64,000 nt of DNA from Ruegeria sp. ANG-S4 (GCF_000814005.1 NZ_JWLK01000005.1:62001-126000); one strand, 5' to 3'. Shown: positions 8,845 to 17,709, counted from the stretch's first letter. Notes: generated from the sequence alone by a model not told the origin. Translations and numbers: made by a program.

Positions 8845-9534
8845 ATGACAAAACACTCTGAAATTGCTGCAAATTTTTCCGGCCTGAAGGTTCCGCATTC
8901 CCCATTTATGAACGAGCGTCGGGCTGAACGTATCAATGCAGGTCGCTATGAAGCAACCGAAATTCACGGCGCGCTTGCCGTCGTTAAGAATTCTGACAGA
9001 GTTTTGGAGCTCGGTGCCGGTCTTGGTGTGGTTGGCGGGGCATGTGCTTTGTTGGCCCAACCTGAACGTATTCTGTCTTTTGAGGCCAACCCGAACCTCA
9101 TACCGCATGTACAAGAATTATATCGCCTGAATGGCGTGAATGATCGGATCGAAGTTCGAAACCAATTGGTTGTTTCAGATTCCGTCAGAGCAGAGTCCAT
9201 GACATTTTTTCTGCACAACTCGTTCTTAGGGTCCTCTCTGCTTCCTGCTGCGCGAAAGACGACACGGGAGGTCGAAGTACCAACAGTTGCTTTCGAAGAC
9301 ATAAAAAGTGAGTTATCTCCGACGGTCCTGATTTCGGACATCGAAGGCGGCGAGCTGGAGTTTCTCGAGAACGCAGATTTGACTGGGATCCGAGCCGTTG
9401 TGATTGAGTTTCACCCGAAGGTATATGGTCGCGCCGGAATGCAACGTTGCAAATCGATTTTAACCGAAACGGGCTTTGTTAAGCAGAACGACCTTTCCAC
9501 CAGATTGGTTTGGACATGTGTCAAAGAGCTTTAG
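8845..9534 (+). CDS. Second FkbM-family methyltransferase
   Basis: Protein of 229 residues with the FkbM architecture: RVLELGAGLGVVGGACALL as SAM motif I, ILSFEANPNLIPHVQELY as motif II and VLISDIEGGELEFLENADL as the FkbM signature. Similarity to its left neighbour is confined to these motifs, so the pair is not a recent duplication. The ATG at 8845 has AGGGA four bases upstream; the frame continues left to a TTG at 8791. The next gene begins about 20 bases after the stop, so 8041-10444 probably forms one transcript of two methyltransferases and one glycosyltransferase. Confidence 0.83.
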   Translation: MTKHSEIAANFSGLKVPHSPFMNERRAERINAGRYEATEIHGALAVVKNSDRVLELGAGLGVVGGACALLAQPERILSFEANPNLIPHVQELYRLNGVNDRIEVRNQLVVSDSVRAESMTFFLHNSFLGSSLLPAARKTTREVEVPTVAFEDIKSELSPTVLISDIEGGELEFLENADLTGIRAVVIEFHPKVYGRAGMQRCKSILTETGFVKQNDLSTRLVWTCVKEL

Positions 9535-9556
9535 CCGTGAAAAGCCGCAGAACGAT

Positions 9557-10444
9557 ATGTTGACAGTTGGCGCGATCGTAAGTGAACCCGTGCAAATACT
9601 TGCCCGGTTCATTGATTGGTACATGCAAGCGGGTGCCGATCGGATACATCTTTTTTTTGATGACCCTTTGGATCCTGCAATTGACGCCGTAAAGGACCAT
9701 CAAGGCGTTACGTGCACGCGCTGTGATGCCAGTTTTTGGGGTGGTATTGGTGCCAACGCAAAGGACCGTTTCACACTTCGTCAAAACGCGGCAATGAAGT
9801 TTGCGTATCAGGCAAGTCCGAAGGGCTGGTTCTTAAATGTGGACGGCGACGAGCTTGTTCACCTCGACGGGCGCAATCTTGCGTTCGAGTTGAACAGACA
9901 AGATGGCGACGTTCAGAAAGTCAGGTTTCGTCCTGTTGAACCCATTCAGACACCAGACGACGACTTGAATTTTCACGTGCGCCGACCGGGCGGCAGGCCT
10001 TGGGGAATGCGAGGGTTGTATGGTGAACTATACCCGGGATTTCGCAAACGCGGCGGTCTGGTTGGCCACAACATAGGAAAAGTGGCCATTCGCACAGGTC
10101 TTCAATTGTCCGCTCTGCGACAGCATGATGCCTGGGGCGAAGGCGGCGTCGAGTTGACAGAGGTAACACTTGGTCCCGACGAGGGTGCCTGGTTGTTGCA
10201 CTTTGTAGACGGTGGATTTCTGAACTGGAGAAAAAAGGTTGAATGGAGGCTGAGTTCGCGAGGCTTTACGCCCAGAATCAAGGCACATTTCGAAAACGCT
10301 TTTTCCGCCAGCGATCCGGAGGCTGCATTGAAAGAAATTTATGAGACGATTTATATCTTTGATGAACAAAGAGTGGAGCTTTTGAAACGAAGCGGTGCGC
10401 ACCACAGTTGGCTGCAAAGTGAAATCGGTTGCGTTAGTGTTTAG
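9557..10444 (+). CDS. Glycosyltransferase family 2-type protein (Glyco_tranf_2_4)
   Basis: Protein of 295 residues starting MLTVGAIVSEPVQILARF. The N-terminal pattern (a call to attention residue, then FIDWYMQAGADRIHLFFDDP) and the metal-binding segment GWFLNVDGDELVHLDG near residue 95 are typical of the GT-A-like Glyco_tranf_2_4 group. The open frame extends upstream to 9476, overlapping the preceding methyltransferase, so the ATG just after that gene's stop is used although no strong ribosome-binding site is seen. Likely role: sugar transfer in cell-surface glycan synthesis, partnered with the two FkbM enzymes. Substrate unknown. Confidence 0.72.
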   Translation: MLTVGAIVSEPVQILARFIDWYMQAGADRIHLFFDDPLDPAIDAVKDHQGVTCTRCDASFWGGIGANAKDRFTLRQNAAMKFAYQASPKGWFLNVDGDELVHLDGRNLAFELNRQDGDVQKVRFRPVEPIQTPDDDLNFHVRRPGGRPWGMRGLYGELYPGFRKRGGLVGHNIGKVAIRTGLQLSALRQHDAWGEGGVELTEVTLGPDEGAWLLHFVDGGFLNWRKKVEWRLSSRGFTPRIKAHFENAFSASDPEAALKEIYETIYIFDEQRVELLKRSGAHHSWLQSEIGCVSV

Positions 10445-10812
10445 CGTATAATTAGCAGAACTTTCAACGAAAGTGCCCATGGGCGAGCGAGTGTTAAGCG
10501 AGGTGTCTTCGGTATGTTAAGGGCGGCGGCATTGACATCAAAAACTATTACACTATCGGCGTTTTATATAAAAGACTGTCCTCAATTGGCGATATACGCA
10601 ACGAAACCCATACTAGTATGATGGCTGGGTTTGTCCGATAGGGCAATTTCCGCGATGAAGCCGTAGAAGTTAGGACGAAGAATTTACTTTTGAACGATGA
10701 TCGTATTCGCTTTTGATCTTGTTAGTAACATAATGACAACGAAGACACTTCAAACCTAGCTCAAGTCTTCGGCTACCTGTTAACCGAATGGTGTTGAGCC
10801 AAAAATGAAGCT
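10445..10812. other. AT-rich gap between convergent island genes, with palindromes
   Basis: This 368-base gap lies between two convergent genes and holds no convincing ORF. It contains TTGACA at 10532-10537 with TATCGG 16 bases on, resembling a rightward promoter that faces no rightward gene, and a 12-base perfect palindrome CATACTAGTATG at 10609-10620 nested in AAACCCA/TGGGTTT arms (10604-10610 and 10626-10632). An unannotated small RNA or a remnant of rearrangement is possible; neither is shown. Confidence 0.4.
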
Positions 10813-11652
10813 CTAATTGGAACCTGGTTTGCGAGTGCTTGCATAGCGCTTATTCAGAGCATCTAAATCGGCAGAGGCTCGCAGTTCATGTTCTGAGTAG
10901 CCTAAGGAGGTAGCCAGCTCAAAGACGGCAGCTACAAGTTTTGAATTTGGCGAGGCAATTTTTTCAGGCAGTGTTCGCTGGATGTTGTCTACTGGCGGCG
11001 TACTAAGGTCATATTTTGCCTCCCCAAGAAAACCGTCGAGAAGCTTTTTAATATCATTTGGGCCTTCTTCGTATAGCTCTTCAAAGCGAAACAATCCCAA
11101 AAAACCCTCTTTGTCGTGCTGCTCAAGCAAGTATTGATTGAGTTCTAGCCAATGAAACAAGTTCCGTTCGAAGGGGCTAAACTCCATTCCCTCTTTAGCA
11201 ATCTCGTGATTATATAAAATGGGGTCGCTTGTGTGAATCATGGACCTTCGCTCGAACTGCCTCCCGTTTCGAATGGTTGGTGAAAAAAGTCCGTGCGTCG
11301 TGAGTGATGCCGCGACTTGAAAAGGGTTCCGAACGAGGTGTGCGAAGGCGAAAGAACCCGCGAAACGTTTGCTTAAGTACGGAAGCCATGCAAACGCTGG
11401 CCACCCAACGTCCAGATATGAAATGCCAACGGCAAGCGCGTCTTCAATTTCTATTAGCTTTCTTTGCATTGCAATGTTGGTTCCGAGAGCTGCAGCGAAT
11501 GCTTTCGGGCGACGGAACACTCTTCGTGAATAATAATTTGGCCCCAGGCCTTCGTGCTCGATAATTGCTGTAGGATGCGACCTAGCGGCAATAGACCCAA
11601 TGTTTTGCGTCGAAGTGCGTCCGGTCGACAATAGAAAACCTACTTTTGCCAT
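10813..11652 (-). CDS. Sulfotransferase-like P-loop protein
   Basis: Protein of 279 residues starting MAKVGFLLSTGRTSTQNIG. The opening strand-loop-helix (LLSTGRTST) resembles the 5'-phosphosulfate-binding loop of PAPS-dependent sulfotransferases, and HLVRNPFQVAAS near residue 107 resembles the 3'-phosphate-binding region, where an arginine and serine are conserved. Together with its neighbours this suggests sulfation of a surface glycan, but the overall similarity is weak and the fold could serve another nucleotide-dependent transfer. No signal peptide or transmembrane helix is visible. The next leftward gene upstream begins its coding region about 140 bases away. Confidence 0.6.
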   Translation of the reverse strand: MAKVGFLLSTGRTSTQNIGSIAARSHPTAIIEHEGLGPNYYSRRVFRRPKAFAAALGTNIAMQRKLIEIEDALAVGISYLDVGWPAFAWLPYLSKRFAGSFAFAHLVRNPFQVAASLTTHGLFSPTIRNGRQFERRSMIHTSDPILYNHEIAKEGMEFSPFERNLFHWLELNQYLLEQHDKEGFLGLFRFEELYEEGPNDIKKLLDGFLGEAKYDLSTPPVDNIQRTLPEKIASPNSKLVAAVFELATSLGYSEHELRASADLDALNKRYASTRKPGSN

Positions 11653-11795
11653 TGCAGTTATAACCTCATGTTCGTCAGATTCGATTCGAAACGCTTACAA
11701 TGTGGAATTCCGGCTGCGGGATCGTTTTTGAAGGTCGTGGTCACATTTGGTTTCGACAATGAAAATTGCCCACACTTGCCTAATTGGATGCATAA

Positions 11796-13388
11796 TTAAT
11801 CGACACCCAACCGCTTGAATTCCTCAATTCGCTCCTGATCCGTCAACTCGATGGCACGAATGTCGTCGTGCAGGTCTCTGAACTCCTCAACAGCCATAAG
11901 TTCGTTTATCTTGTTTTTGTGCCAACGGACGCTTTTGTTATGGAGCCGCTCCAGTTCACCATCTGCCTTGAGCTTGGCAAGCGCATCCAGACATCTGGGC
12001 AGGTTTCGCTTGATACTGATATCCTGATAGGAATTCCAATCCATGCGAACCCAATATGCTGCGCCAATTGTTCGGTCCACATGCAAAGCCCGGCCGCGTT
12101 GCCGCTTGATTAGAAACGCCTGCAGCGACCGAAGTGCATAGTGGTTCAGCTGCACCAGGTCGTAACCTATACGCTTAATGTCAGAGCGCCAAACCTTGTC
12201 CGATTTGGCGGCTTCTATCGGATCGCCGGAGCCGTTAACCCAAAACACCTGGTCCGCCATTTGGCTGCGCACTTTGTTGGGGCGATGGCAGCTTAACTTC
12301 GTGTAGGCACCGATATTCTTGGTCGCGGTTTTGAACCCCCAAGCGGTGTGCGGTTTGGGTAGATAAGATGGGGCACAACGGTCAAATTGCTCAATCACCG
12401 GAAGGTCCTGAAAATCGCTTACGCCAGCATTGCCAAACTGCCGCCATGTCATGGCGATGTTGGTCGTCTCTGGCGGGAGCTTGTCTAGCAAGTTTTGAAA
12501 CGTGCCGTTGCCGGTCCGAATATTGATGAACTCGTCAGCATCAATGTGAATAAGCCATTCTGCTTCCTTAACAACTTTCAGCTTTAGGGCTCTGTTGAGT
12601 GCGTGTTGCTGCGGGGACTTGCCTTTCCATTGGTCGTTTCGCACATGGGTTACGAAGCCCAACTCCTGAAGACGGTCCAGCATCTCATCCGTGCCGTCGC
12701 TGCAATCGTTGGAGTAGATCACGAAGTGATGCACGCCGATAGTTTGATGGTAGGCCAGCCACTCAAGAATGTAGGGGCCTTCATTCTTCATACATGCAAT
12801 GACCACGACGCCGGATGTACCTTGCATGGGTGCATGGTCCATCTGGGTTGTATTCGGCAGCGGTTTGGTTTCGTCGAACCCGACGATATCGTTACGCGGC
12901 GCGTAAAGAGACGGGATGTTGAAAGCAGACCTATCGGTATACGGGTTTTCTGAGCGGATTTCCGACTTGGTCGCGCCTGGGTCTGTGAAAATTGCTAAGT
13001 CTGCCTTGTACTCTTCAGGGGTCGAAACGGCATCAGACCCAAACCCATTTTGCCAGATTGCCCGTTCCTCGGGGCTGACTGAAATCACGACAATATCGGC
13101 GGCCAGAGTCAAAAGCGTGCTGGCCAGTCGGTTGATTTGTTCCTCAGAGGTTAGGGTTTTTCCAAGAGCCGGAGCATTCAAGATGACGCAACCGGGCCGG
13201 TTTTGCGCGATACTTTGCGCAAGGCGCATCGGAAACGATTCCACAGCGTCCCCTTCTGCGGTTTGCATCAGTTCGCGACCGACTCGCCTTCCAGCCATAA
13301 CAATGGAACCAGAATCCGACCGGTTTAGTCGTCTAAGATCATCCGGTTGATCCGGGGTAAGTGGATCGATCAGAAGGAAAAGTCGCAT
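11796..13388 (-). CDS. Glycosyltransferase 2-like protein with N-terminal extension
   Basis: Protein of 530 residues. The catalytic region starts near residue 188 with VVVIACMKNEGPYILEWLAY, followed by HHFVIYSNDCSDGTDEML and the metal-binding WLIHIDADEFINI, the pattern of Glyco_tranf_2_4. The first 185 residues form a separate segment, starting MRLFLLIDPLTPDQ, that I do not recognise; it includes a region about alarms of strand-helix alternation (VILNAPALGKTL, IVVISVSPEERAIW) and may bind a nucleotide or partner. The C-terminal part (WHKNKINELMAVEEFRDLH) resembles the end of the adjacent paralogue at 13519. Probably surface-glycan synthesis; substrates unknown. Confidence 0.75.
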   Translation of the reverse strand: MRLFLLIDPLTPDQPDDLRRLNRSDSGSIVMAGRRVGRELMQTAEGDAVESFPMRLAQSIAQNRPGCVILNAPALGKTLTSEEQINRLASTLLTLAADIVVISVSPEERAIWQNGFGSDAVSTPEEYKADLAIFTDPGATKSEIRSENPYTDRSAFNIPSLYAPRNDIVGFDETKPLPNTTQMDHAPMQGTSGVVVIACMKNEGPYILEWLAYHQTIGVHHFVIYSNDCSDGTDEMLDRLQELGFVTHVRNDQWKGKSPQQHALNRALKLKVVKEAEWLIHIDADEFINIRTGNGTFQNLLDKLPPETTNIAMTWRQFGNAGVSDFQDLPVIEQFDRCAPSYLPKPHTAWGFKTATKNIGAYTKLSCHRPNKVRSQMADQVFWVNGSGDPIEAAKSDKVWRSDIKRIGYDLVQLNHYALRSLQAFLIKRQRGRALHVDRTIGAAYWVRMDWNSYQDISIKRNLPRCLDALAKLKADGELERLHNKSVRWHKNKINELMAVEEFRDLHDDIRAIELTDQERIEEFKRLGVD

Positions 13389-13518
13389 TCCTTGGCTAGC
13401 CCTTTCGGTAACAACAAGAATTTCGGCTCCAAAAACGTGGCCACACTGTCAACGATGCTCGGTTGATGTTAATGCAGCGTGCCGGAATTGAAAATGCGTG
13501 GTATTGCCAGTTCAGTTT

Positions 13519-14601
13519 CTACGTGTTCCCAGCCGGTCGGGATCCGGACTTGTTCTCAATGCTTCGCCGCTGGCGCGCCTTGATGAGTTGTGAAAACAGC
13601 TCTTGCTGTTCGTTCCGGGGCAGAACTTTGCTGGGGCCGATTTGGCGAATTCGGGCGGACAGGTAAACGGCTTCCGGTGTTTGCATAAGCGCCTCTATAC
13701 GGGCGTGTCGCCATGCCACTGCTGCAAGGTGGAGGTCTCGCAACACTTCATCATCCAGCATTTCTTTGCGGCGCTCGGTTATTTCATCCCCGAAACGGTC
13801 CCATAGTCGCGGATCGTTTTCGGACACATAGTTGCGGTCGATCCAATATGACAGACCAATGGACTCGTGCTGATGAACTGCCCGCCCACGCGCCATTTTG
13901 ACAAGGAAGCTTTCGACAGAACCAAGGGAATAGTGATTGATCTGGGCCAATCTGTATTGATTGTGGAAACCCGGGATCAGGGTCATGGGGCCGGGGAAGG
14001 ATCGCAGCAAGTGTCCGCTACCATCATACCAGCGGCTTGATGCCTGTGCCGCTGGGTCGGGATCGCGCGGGCGGTGCACGCCAAACCTGGAATATGTGCC
14101 GTCGCACCGAAACAGGGATTTGAACTGTATAGCCCGCCACGGCCAGAGCATGCCTTCGGGAGCGGCTTTGAGAAACTGCTGCGTAATTGGCCTATCTTCG
14201 TAGTGAAGTTGACCGGAATTTCCGAACAATCGCCATGCTATGGCAAAACCCGTTGCATCCGGTTTGGTTGCGATCAAGTCTTCCAGTTTTCCTTGACCAG
14301 CATGGATGAGAAGAAATTCGTCGACATCGGTTGCAAGGGCCCAATCAGCCTCCTTGAACAAGCGATGTTTGGACGCTCTGTTCAAAGCTTGCCACTGAAC
14401 GGCCTTCTTGCCCCGCTTCGGATTTGGTTTGTGCACGATCTGGCCCAAGTCTTGCAGACGGTCGAGCATCCTGTCCGTGCCATCGCTGCAATCGTTGGAA
14501 AAGACAAGAAAGTCCGTGAAGCCGATAGCCTTGTGGTAGGCCAGCCACTCCAGAAAAAACGAACCCTCATCCCGAACTGTTGTGACGATCAAAGCGCGCA
14601 T
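13519..14601 (-). CDS. Glycosyltransferase 2-like protein, paralogue of its neighbour
   Basis: Protein of 360 residues with the same catalytic core as the gene at 11796: IVTTVRDEGSFFLEWLAYHK, FLVFSNDCSDGTDRMLDRL and WALATDVDEFLLI (acidic metal-binding cluster). It lacks the other protein's N-terminal extension. RGRAVHQHESIGLSYWIDR near residue 240 is the conserved C-terminal segment that both share. It starts 19 bases after the stop of the sulfotransferase-like gene at 14621, so the two are probably co-transcribed. The residual arginine-rich C-terminus (RQRRSIENKSGSRP) is likely disordered. Confidence 0.78.
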   Translation of the reverse strand: MRALIVTTVRDEGSFFLEWLAYHKAIGFTDFLVFSNDCSDGTDRMLDRLQDLGQIVHKPNPKRGKKAVQWQALNRASKHRLFKEADWALATDVDEFLLIHAGQGKLEDLIATKPDATGFAIAWRLFGNSGQLHYEDRPITQQFLKAAPEGMLWPWRAIQFKSLFRCDGTYSRFGVHRPRDPDPAAQASSRWYDGSGHLLRSFPGPMTLIPGFHNQYRLAQINHYSLGSVESFLVKMARGRAVHQHESIGLSYWIDRNYVSENDPRLWDRFGDEITERRKEMLDDEVLRDLHLAAVAWRHARIEALMQTPEAVYLSARIRQIGPSKVLPRNEQQELFSQLIKARQRRSIENKSGSRPAGNT

Positions 14602-14620
14602 TCAGTAAAGTCCGATTGGC

Positions 14621-15319
14621 TCAGGATGACTGCCACGATCGCTGGCGTTGCTCAACATCGACGCTTCCTACATCTGAATCTTGGCGCTCGGTGGACCCGT
14701 CCGGATCCGTTTTTCCGACATGGGTAAAAAAAGTCGGGTCTGTATCAAAATCCGGTGCAAGAAAGTCGCTCAGTTTCTGCGGGTCGTCCCGTTCGATATT
14801 GAAACTCAGAAATCGATAGGGCTGATTGGAAAAAAAGGTTGTTACATCGTCCAAATGCTGGTCCCAAAGTTTGGACCAGTAATCAACTGTTGCTTCGAGC
14901 GTCGAAAACCCCATTGCGCGCCGATAGCGCTCTCCATAGTGCTCGTTTTCACCGTGCCTGCTTCGGCTTTTCAGCCATTTCTCTTTGTCTCGTAAGTTCA
15001 ACACAAAATACGAGCGAGGGTAATAGCGTGCCAGTTCCCGAAAAAACGTGGCGCCTTCGATTACTCCGTGTCTTTTTCCGACATAATGAACGTCCGTGTA
15101 TCCGATCCATCGGTCAATACCATTGAGCGGCGCGAAACCACTTTCGATGTTCGCCTTCATGGTCGTCGCCAAGGTGCCCCGGCGAAAATGTGTCGACGGG
15201 ATGCCGTTTCTTTCCATAAAACTATGAAATGTTCGCGTGCCGCATTTGTTGAATCCGATCTGGAAAATTTTGGTGAGCCGCTTTTCCCGGGTCGCGGCGA
15301 CAAAACGATCTGATTGCAT
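14621..15319 (-). CDS. Sulfotransferase family protein
   Basis: Protein of 232 residues. FQIGFNKCGTRTFHSFMERN near the N-terminus is the phosphosulfate-binding loop seen in many bacterial sulfotransferase-family proteins, and YFVLNLRDKEKWLKSRSR near residue 125 matches the RDP-like 3'-phosphate-binding region. WIGYTDVHYVGKR and VDYWSKLWDQHLDDVTTFF are consistent with the family. It probably moves sulfate from PAPS to a glycan. The ATG at 15319 has GGGA a few bases upstream; an ATG six codons earlier (15337) is also possible. First gene of a leftward pair with the GT2-like gene at 13519. Confidence 0.75.
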   Translation of the reverse strand: MQSDRFVAATREKRLTKIFQIGFNKCGTRTFHSFMERNGIPSTHFRRGTLATTMKANIESGFAPLNGIDRWIGYTDVHYVGKRHGVIEGATFFRELARYYPRSYFVLNLRDKEKWLKSRSRHGENEHYGERYRRAMGFSTLEATVDYWSKLWDQHLDDVTTFFSNQPYRFLSFNIERDDPQKLSDFLAPDFDTDPTFFTHVGKTDPDGSTERQDSDVGSVDVEQRQRSWQSS

Positions 15320-15337
15320 ATCCGTCCCATAGTGCAT

Positions 15338-15836
15338 TTGACTTACACATACTAGAAGTTCGTTCTAGCCGCAAAACAGAGAACTGAGGAATCGATCTCG
15401 TAGCCTTAGATCAGACTTAACCACGACGCCAATGAGTTCGCCAAAGAATTTATGCGCAAGGTCACCCATTAGATTTTAGCGCTTTAAACTGATCGTGAAT
15501 GGAGGGTTCTCGTGCCGCCCTGTCTGGCGGATCACCTTGAGCAAAAGGCGGAATTAGCCGATAGAGATAGTTTTCGCGGAGGTGTGCCCGTGGTGGAGTC
15601 GGTAAGCTGTTTTGTGCCTTGCAAAACACCTGGGTTTTTCGACCTCTACCGAAACTGCGTCGATTACCATGACTTTCAGAGAAAGCAGGACCATTTGTGG
15701 AATGTTGCTTGATAGACCACCGAGGTGGCACTGGCCCCTCCGCCGCGGGCCTATGTCGCATTTCCTCCGAAATTCGGGTTAATGTGGTTGCGGTTCTATG
15801 GTAAACGCGCATTTAGAACACTTAAGGATCAGGTAA
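15338..15836. other. Gap of about 500 bases at the right edge of the glycan island
   Basis: Divergent intergenic region between the sulfotransferase gene and dusA. No ORF here is convincing; a leftward open frame at 15462-15812 has proline- and arginine-rich, non-protein-like composition. A CTAGAA-gttcg-TTCTAG inverted repeat lies at 15352-15368, close upstream of the leftward gene. The end holds the dusA ribosome-binding site (AAGGA near 15823). Confidence 0.45.
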
Positions 15837-16856
15837 GTGTCTGACAAAAATACAAAAATACAGGAACGCAGTGCACGTCTAAGCGTTGCCCCGATGATGG
15901 ACTGGACCGATCGCCATTGTCGCTACTTCCACCGGATGCTCAGTGCGCAGGCGTTGCTGTATACCGAGATGGTGACAGCGCCTGCTTTGGTGCGGGGCGG
16001 GGCGCTGCATTTGCTGGAGTTCAGCCCGCAAGAGCACCCGGTGGCGCTGCAGCTGGGTGGGTCCGATCCCGCCGAACTGGCGAAGGCCGCAGCTTTGGGG
16101 GCTGACGCGGGTTATGACGAGATCAACCTGAACTGCGGTTGCCCCTCGGATCGGGTTCAATCGGGTACGTTTGGTGCGGTGTTGATGAAAGAGCCTGCGC
16201 GCGTGGCGGACTGTGTCAGCGCCATGCAGGAGGCGGTTGATGTCGATGTGACGGTCAAGTGCCGCATTGGTGTTGATGATCAGGACCCAACCAAGACATT
16301 GCCTGATTTTCTTGAGAAAATTAGCGCGGCGGGGTGCAGGCGTGTGACCGTTCATGCGCGAAAGGCATGGCTGAAGGGTCTCAGTCCGAAAGAGAACAGG
16401 GATATTCCGCCGCTGGACTATGCTCTGGTCCATCGCATGAAAGAGGAATTCCCCGATCTTCATATCTCGATCAACGGCGGAATCACGTCGTTGAAACAGG
16501 CGCACGACCATCTGGACGCCGGGTTGGACGGTGTGATGATCGGACGCTCGGCCTATCATCAGCCCGCCGACATACTGGCAGACGCTGATCGTCAGATTTT
16601 TGGTGTGGGACAAACCGCAGATCCGTTCGATGTCGCAAAGAAAATGATCCCTTACATCGAACGCCACCTTGTTGAGGGCGGGCGGTTGCATCAGATCACG
16701 CGGCATATGCTGGGCCTGTTTGCCGGACGCCCCGGCGCCCGCGCCTGGCGCCGGACGTTGTCCGAAGGCGCCGTTCAGGCGAACGCGGGCCCCGAAGTGG
16801 TGTTGCGCGCGTTGGAAAGCGTGTTACCTCTGTCGCAAGTGGATACAGCGGTCTAA
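15837..16856 (+). CDS. dusA: tRNA dihydrouridine(20/20a) synthase DusA
   Basis: FMN- and NADPH-dependent enzyme of 339 residues that reduces uridines in the tRNA D-loop. SVAPMMDWTDRHCRYFHRML at the N-terminus is the FMN-barrel entry of the family; NLNCGCPSDRVQ near residue 100 carries the catalytic cysteine; VTVKCRIG, VTVHARKAWLKGLSPKENR (characteristic of DusA rather than DusB or DusC) and SINGGI follow. Length matches the family. Start is GTG with AAGGATCAGG just upstream. DusA genes are known attachment targets for some integrated elements; here the gene is intact and borders the glycan island, but no integrase is visible. Confidence 0.96.
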   Translation: MSDKNTKIQERSARLSVAPMMDWTDRHCRYFHRMLSAQALLYTEMVTAPALVRGGALHLLEFSPQEHPVALQLGGSDPAELAKAAALGADAGYDEINLNCGCPSDRVQSGTFGAVLMKEPARVADCVSAMQEAVDVDVTVKCRIGVDDQDPTKTLPDFLEKISAAGCRRVTVHARKAWLKGLSPKENRDIPPLDYALVHRMKEEFPDLHISINGGITSLKQAHDHLDAGLDGVMIGRSAYHQPADILADADRQIFGVGQTADPFDVAKKMIPYIERHLVEGGRLHQITRHMLGLFAGRPGARAWRRTLSEGAVQANAGPEVVLRALESVLPLSQVDTAV

Positions 16857-16884
16857 ATCGGCCTTTGGCCGGGATGGGGGAGGA

Positions 16885-17709
16885 ATGACCGAGACGATGT
16901 TGCTGGCCCAGATGCTGGGCCTTTTGCTTGTGATCGGCGCATTTGCCGGGGTTCTGGCCGGATTGCTTGGCGTCGGCGGAGGGATCGTTCTGGTGCCCGC
17001 GTTCTTTTATGCCTTTCAGACACTTGGGTATGGCGGTCCGCAGTTGATGCAGATGTGTCTGGCAACGTCTTTGGCCACGATCATTGTCACCTCGATCCGG
17101 TCCGTGATGAGCCATAACAAGAAGGGCGCAGTTGATTGGGACATTCTGCGCGGGTGGGGCCCCGGAATTGCAATCGGGGCAATTGCCGGCGTTCTGGTCG
17201 CTTCGTCTTTGCGGACCGAGATATTGCAAGCCCTGTTCGGCGTGTTGGGCATGGTCATCGGGGTCTATCTGGGCCTTGGAAAATCCGAATGGCGACTGGG
17301 TGAGGCCATGCCAAAGGGAGTGCGCCGCGCGGCGTTGTCGCCGTCCGTTGGGTTCCTGTCGGTACTCATGGGCATAGGCGGTGGCAGCTTTGGCGTGCCG
17401 TTGATGAGCCTTTATAACACCCCGATCCACAGGGCTGTCGCAACTGCGGCGGGTTTTGGTGTGATTATCGCGGTGCCATCGGTGCTGGGGTTTTTGTTCC
17501 TCAGCATCGCGCCCGAGCATCGACCGCCGCTGACAATTGGCGCGGTGAATCTTGTTGCCTTCTTCATCATAATCGCGATGACGATGATTACCGCGCCTTG
17601 GGGTGTGAAACTGGCGCACGCGATGGACCCCAAACCCCTCAAGCGGGTTTTTGCGGTCTTCCTGACCCTTGTTGCGCTGAATATGCTGCGCAAGGCGCTG
17701 GGATGGTAG
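16885..17709 (+). CDS. TauE/SafE-family membrane permease
   Basis: Inner-membrane protein of 274 residues with about eight hydrophobic helices in two inverted halves. Each half carries the family's glycine-rich signature: GVLAGLLGVGGGIVLVPAFF near residue 25 and SVLMGIGGGSFGVPLMSLYN near residue 165. TauE/SafE members export or take up organic anions such as sulfite, sulfoacetate or other sulfonates; the substrate here is unknown. Start ATG 16885 follows GGGGAGGA. Its last codons overlap the start of the dioxygenase-like gene (ATGGTAG), indicating tight translational coupling. Confidence 0.85.
   Translation: MTETMLLAQMLGLLLVIGAFAGVLAGLLGVGGGIVLVPAFFYAFQTLGYGGPQLMQMCLATSLATIIVTSIRSVMSHNKKGAVDWDILRGWGPGIAIGAIAGVLVASSLRTEILQALFGVLGMVIGVYLGLGKSEWRLGEAMPKGVRRAALSPSVGFLSVLMGIGGGSFGVPLMSLYNTPIHRAVATAAGFGVIIAVPSVLGFLFLSIAPEHRPPLTIGAVNLVAFFIIIAMTMITAPWGVKLAHAMDPKPLKRVFAVFLTLVALNMLRKALGW

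Noticed and set aside
15462..15812. 116-codon leftward ORF before dusA
   Set aside because: Proline- and arginine-rich composition without a recognisable domain or start signal.
5126..15836. Integrase, transposase or attachment repeats flanking the glycan island
   Set aside because: None recognised; horizontal origin is only suggested by composition and gene content.
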